This document shows positions 5,680 to 7,739 of a stretch of DNA of 7,739 bases, piece after piece. The notes beneath the pieces were generated by a model, which made no database searches, was not told the DNA's origin, and worked only from the letters and a program-made list of their open reading frames with translations. The DNA is taken from assembly GCA_017629925.1 (NCBI GenBank), contig JAGBWH010000001.1, positions 1-7,739 of the forward strand. Reading direction: 5' to 3'. Positions within the stretch are counted from its first letter, which is position 1. Each line of letters opens with the position of its first letter. The position numbers were made by a program, and so were the translations under genes. Source of the stretch: Clostridia bacterium (GTDB lineage Bacteria > Bacillota > Clostridia > Oscillospirales > CAG-272).

Positions 5680-6186
5680 TTAGTCCTCTTCCTCGGTAGG
5701 GGTGTTTTTGTCTTTTTGCTCTTGCTTTCTTTGCTTTGCGGCACTTCGCTTGCCTCTAAAATAGGAGGAAAGCAGGTCGCTGCATTCGTCGGCGAGCACC
5801 CCACCTTGCAGGATGGGTTTATGGTTTAAAGGTAGGTCGTTCAAATTCAAAACCGAGCCGAATGCGCCCGCTTTTTTGTCATACGCCCCCCACACAACAC
5901 GACCAATCCGTGCATTAACGATTGCCCCTGCACACATGGGGCATGGCTCCATTGTCACATAAAGGGTGCTGTCAGGCAGCCGCCAACCGCCCATTTTACG
6001 GCACGCTTCTTCAATGGCTAAAATCTCTGCATGATGGGTGGCGCACCGATCGCTCTCGCGTCGATTATAGCCAATGCCAACGATATTGCCACGGCAAACC
6101 ACCAAAGCGCCAACAGGCACTTCGTCCTCCTCGCCCGCTTTTTTGGCATATTCAAGGCAAGTTTGCATATAGGTGATGTCGTCCAC
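5680..6186 (-). CDS. tadA: tRNA adenosine(34) deaminase TadA
   Basis: TadA deaminates adenosine to inosine at the wobble position of tRNA-Arg(ACG). The 168-residue product carries the zinc deaminase site: HHAEI (His52, catalytic Glu54) and PCPMCAGAI (Cys82, Cys85), plus the family segments EVPVGALVV (22-30), GYNRRES (39-45), VVWGAYDKKAGAFGS (97-111) and the C-terminal LLSSYFRGKR. After residue 145 comes a charged, probably disordered tail rich in Lys, Gln and Glu. The start is a GTG at 6186, chosen because AAAGGAG lies 9 bases upstream; the next in-frame ATG at 6168 has no ribosome site and would cut the first helix. A cytosine deaminase is unlikely given the TadA-specific segments. It lies 38 bases after the CPBP gene and should share its transcript. 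Confidence 0.95.
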   Translation of the reverse strand: MDDITYMQTCLEYAKKAGEEDEVPVGALVVCRGNIVGIGYNRRESDRCATHHAEILAIEEACRKMGGWRLPDSTLYVTMEPCPMCAGAIVNARIGRVVWGAYDKKAGAFGSVLNLNDLPLNHKPILQGGVLADECSDLLSSYFRGKRSAAKQRKQEQKDKNTPTEEED

Positions 6187-6195
6187 GGGAAGTCT

Positions 6196-6202
6196 CTCCT
6201 TT
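6196..6202 (-). promoter_or_regulatory. tadA ribosome binding site supporting a GTG start
   Basis: AAAGGAG on the gene strand lies 9 bases upstream of the GTG at 6186. No comparable site precedes the internal ATG at 6168. Confidence 0.65.
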
Positions 6203-6224
6203 CATTTTGATGAGAAAAAGACGT

Positions 6225-6974
6225 TTAGGGCTGCGTTTTTTGGTTTTCTTTTTTGGGGAAAAATGTATGCCAAAATTCGAGGAAAATTACCTTTTCTTTT
6301 GAAAATGCCATCCAAATCATGCTAAATATTGCCAAACCCCCGGCGGAAAGCCAAAAAGGAAGAGTGGCATCGTCTCCATAGTGGGTGAGCACGAGCGAGG
6401 CGGTGTTATTAAAAAAGTGAAACAAAATGGCAAGAGTGGGAGAGTGGGTGGTCTCTGTGAGCATGCAAAGGACAAGCCCTGCTCCTAAGGCATACGGCAT
6501 GACCGCAAAACTACCATGCACCAAGGCGAAACCAATTGCAGACAACCAAATCCATTTTGTTTTGCCAAACGGTGAAAGCAAGCGGTAGCCCACATAGCGA
6601 AAGCAAATCTCCTCAGAGAGTGCCGGCAGGAGCGCGTGCAGAAAAATCAACTGCAAAATCGGCCCGTCGTCATGGGCAGGAGGCGTATATCCCCAAAGAC
6701 TACCTAATTTTGCACCCAAAAATGATAACACACAAACAAAGAGCAAAAACAAGGGAAATAGAAAGAGCAGGTGCCATTGCTTTTTGTGTTTTGGCAAAAT
6801 GGAAAGGGCAGCAGATGTGCGAAAGGGCGGGAGCAGCAAAACGGAAAGGGGAAGAAGTGCGCCCATCACACTCCCCAAAATGCGACTAAGTAGAGGAAGT
6901 GAAGGGGCGTATGGCAAGGACTGCCCCAAAATAAAGAGCAGTATGGCACAGATCCATGCAAAAATGCGGCTCAT
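6225..6974 (-). CDS. CPBP family intramembrane metalloprotease
   Basis: A 249-residue multi-pass membrane protein of the CPBP (CAAX protease / bacteriocin-processing, Abi) family. The catalytic motifs sit in the expected order: SEEICFRYVGYR (120-131, the EExxxR motif with Glu121, Glu122 and Arg126), FALVHGSF (149-156, His153) and FHFFNN (185-190, His186 and Asn190). Hydrophobic segments near residues 5-20, 30-50, 68-90, 106-120, 142-156, 160-175, 180-196 and 205-224 suggest about eight membrane spans. The C-terminal 25 residues are charged. Family members process prenylated proteins in eukaryotes and, in bacteria, are linked to peptide maturation, immunity or regulated proteolysis; the substrate here is unknown. 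No bacteriocin or peptide gene is adjacent. It is the first gene after the strong promoter at 7029-7057. The ATG at 6974 has AGAGGA about 10 bases upstream, rather far. Confidence 0.9.
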   Translation of the reverse strand: MSRIFAWICAILLFILGQSLPYAPSLPLLSRILGSVMGALLPLSVLLLPPFRTSAALSILPKHKKQWHLLFLFPLFLLFVCVLSFLGAKLGSLWGYTPPAHDDGPILQLIFLHALLPALSEEICFRYVGYRLLSPFGKTKWIWLSAIGFALVHGSFAVMPYALGAGLVLCMLTETTHSPTLAILFHFFNNTASLVLTHYGDDATLPFWLSAGGLAIFSMIWMAFSKEKVIFLEFWHTFFPKKENQKTQP

Positions 6975-7028
6975 TTTGGCTTCGTCCTCTCTGGTTTGGT
7001 TTCAAAATAAAGGGTAACATACCTATTG

Positions 7029-7057
7029 ATTATACCACGATTTTCTCTCTTCGTCAA
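7029..7057 (-). promoter_or_regulatory. Near-consensus sigma-A promoter for the CPBP-tadA operon
   Basis: On the minus strand TTGACG (7052-7057) and a perfect TATAAT (7029-7034) are spaced by 17 bases, with TGG before the -10 as an extended -10. The start would be near 7022, giving a leader of about 48 bases before the CPBP ATG. This is the strongest promoter I see in the window and probably serves CPBP and tadA, and rimM-trmD too if the hairpin at 5639-5669 is read through. Confidence 0.88.
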
Positions 7058-7196
7058 GATGAATAGCGGCGAGAGAACGCGTTTTTCTTGTAGAGCTCAC
7101 ATTGTTGTGAGACTGAAAACAAAAAAATGAAAATGATGGAGTGCTGTGAAAACAAAACGATACCAAACGCCTCCTAATAGAGCACGCCATCACTTC
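7058..7196. other. Gene-poor spacer with one small hairpin
   Basis: About 140 bases between the terminator of the leucine-rich repeat gene and the promoter of the CPBP operon. It contains a 6-bp inverted repeat CTCACA/TGTGAG (7096-7101/7106-7111, loop TTGT) without a following U-tract, and is otherwise A-rich on the plus strand. A 61-codon minus-strand frame (GTG at 7208 to stop at 7023) crosses it, but it starts inside the terminator stem and ends across the promoter, so I do not believe it. No recognised RNA gene. Confidence 0.5.
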
Positions 7197-7235
7197 AAAA
7201 AATGACACCCAAGCGAGACTTGCTCGCTTGGGCGT
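7197..7235 (-). terminator. Strong intrinsic terminator of the leucine-rich repeat gene
   Basis: A perfect 10-bp GC-rich stem CCCAAGCGAG/CTCGCTTGGG (7208-7217/7223-7232) with a 5-base loop, extendable by three more pairs including one G-U in the RNA. It is followed on the minus strand after TGTCA by six T residues (7197-7202). The stem starts only about 7 bases after the stop codon at 7242. Confidence 0.9.
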
Positions 7236-7241
7236 TGTATC

Positions 7242-7739
7242 TTATTTCTTGTACCAATAATAAATTTTATATGTTGATGTGAAATTCCTCGCATTTTGGC
7301 TGGCATCTGTAACATCAACGATTGTGCCGCCCGTCTTGTTTTCCCAATCGTAATAATTTGCTGTTCTGTACCAATTCGCGGCGTCTGTAAACACGATGCT
7401 CGTAAGGCTTCTGCAATCCTCGAACGCACTCTCGCCAATCGAGGTGACACCATTGCCAATCACCACGCTTATAAGTTTACTGCAACCATAGAATGCATAA
7501 TTACCAATCGAGGTGACACTGTCGGGGATGATAAAACTCGCATCTGTTTTGCCTATGGCATATTGAATAAGCGCTTTACCATCTTTTGAGTATAGATTTC
7601 CGTCTATCGACTGAAAATGGCGATTGTTTTCATCCACTTTGATGTTCGTAAGATTTGTGCACCCATAGAACACACTCTCGCCAATCGAGGTGACACCATT
7701 GCCAATCACCACGCTTGTAAGGCTTGTGCAATAAGCGAA
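7242..7739 (-). CDS. BspA-like leucine-rich repeat protein, 3' part
   Basis: The frame is open from the window edge to the TAA at 7242, giving the last 165 residues; the true start lies outside. Residues 1 to about 114 are LRR_5 (BspA/TpLRR) repeats of the form CxxLTSVVIGNGVTSIGESAF, interrupted by the common module SIDGNLYSKDGKALIQYA (about 44-61). The last 50 or so residues form a Trp/Tyr-rich tail (NWYR, TGGTIVDVTDASQNA, YYWYKK) that resembles the terminal tail I recall on Clostridia members of this family. No LPXTG motif or membrane anchor is present. Such proteins are usually secreted or surface-attached and thought to act in adhesion, but no signal peptide can be checked here. The GTG at 7712 is an internal Val codon, not the start. 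The gene ends at a strong terminator and is independent of the next operon. Confidence 0.88.
   Translation of the reverse strand, partial: FAYCTSLTSVVIGNGVTSIGESVFYGCTNLTNIKVDENNRHFQSIDGNLYSKDGKALIQYAIGKTDASFIIPDSVTSIGNYAFYGCSKLISVVIGNGVTSIGESAFEDCRSLTSIVFTDAANWYRTANYYDWENKTGGTIVDVTDASQNARNFTSTYKIYYWYKK
7427..7470 (-). repeat. 44-base direct repeat in the LRR gene, copy 1
   Basis: Identical base for base to 7673-7716, 246 bases (82 codons) away and in the same frame. It encodes the LRR segment SVVIGNGVTSIGES. A third, diverged partial copy sharing CCAATCGAGGTGACAC lies near 7504-7519. Confidence 0.9.
7673..7716 (-). repeat. 44-base direct repeat in the LRR gene, copy 2
   Basis: Perfect copy of 7427-7470. 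Identity at wobble positions over 44 bases exceeds what protein constraint needs and suggests recent duplication or gene conversion among LRR units. Confidence 0.9.

Noticed and set aside
7023..7208. 61-codon minus-strand frame between the LRR gene and CPBP
   Set aside because: It has a GTG start inside the terminator stem, no ribosome site, and its end covers the TATAAT promoter.
1..7739. Previously undescribed defence or mobile system
   Set aside because: No transposase, integrase, toxin-antitoxin, restriction or phage-like gene is visible; apart from the array and the LRR gene the content is housekeeping.

Overview
All genes in this 7.7 kb window lie on the minus strand and read from right to left. 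The gene set points to a Gram-positive Bacillota, most likely a gut-type Clostridia member. The evidence is an HPr with both His15 and the regulatory Ser46, the rsmD-coaD pair, strong purine-rich Shine-Dalgarno sites, canonical sigma-A promoters, a BspA-type leucine-rich repeat gene, and an intergenic array of short TGAAAT-linked hairpins of the kind I associate with Clostridia genomes. I cannot place it at genus level.

Layout in transcription order. At the right edge is the 3' part of a BspA-like leucine-rich repeat protein gene (7242-7739, 5' end outside the window), closed by a strong intrinsic terminator (7197-7235). After a gap of about 140 bases with no gene comes a near-consensus extended -10 promoter (7029-7057). 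It drives a CPBP membrane protease gene (6225-6974), then tadA (5680-6186), then, past a small hairpin (5639-5669), rimM and trmD (5085-5603, 4337-5095; 11-base overlap). A second extended -10 promoter (4211-4239) drives a stand-alone HPr gene (3881-4147), which ends at a hairpin plus U-tract terminator (3812-3854). Then follows a tight cluster: uvrC (1933-3774), rsmD (1327-1905), coaD (906-1337) and an endonuclease/exonuclease/phosphatase-family gene (154-909). The last three are joined by 11- and 4-base overlaps. The left end (1-153) is an array of hairpins that begins directly after the last stop codon.

Functionally this is a housekeeping region: tRNA wobble editing (TadA), tRNA m1G37 methylation (TrmD), 30S maturation (RimM), 16S rRNA methylation (RsmD), coenzyme A synthesis (CoaD), nucleotide excision repair (UvrC) and the phosphocarrier HPr. 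The less ordinary parts are the hairpin array, the uncharacterised phosphodiesterase ending the uvrC operon, the separation of rimM-trmD from the usual rpsP/rplS context, a possible Asp-to-Glu change and Lys-rich tail in TrmD, and a perfect 44-base duplication in the leucine-rich repeat gene. I found no convincing evidence of a new defence, mobile or regulatory system.
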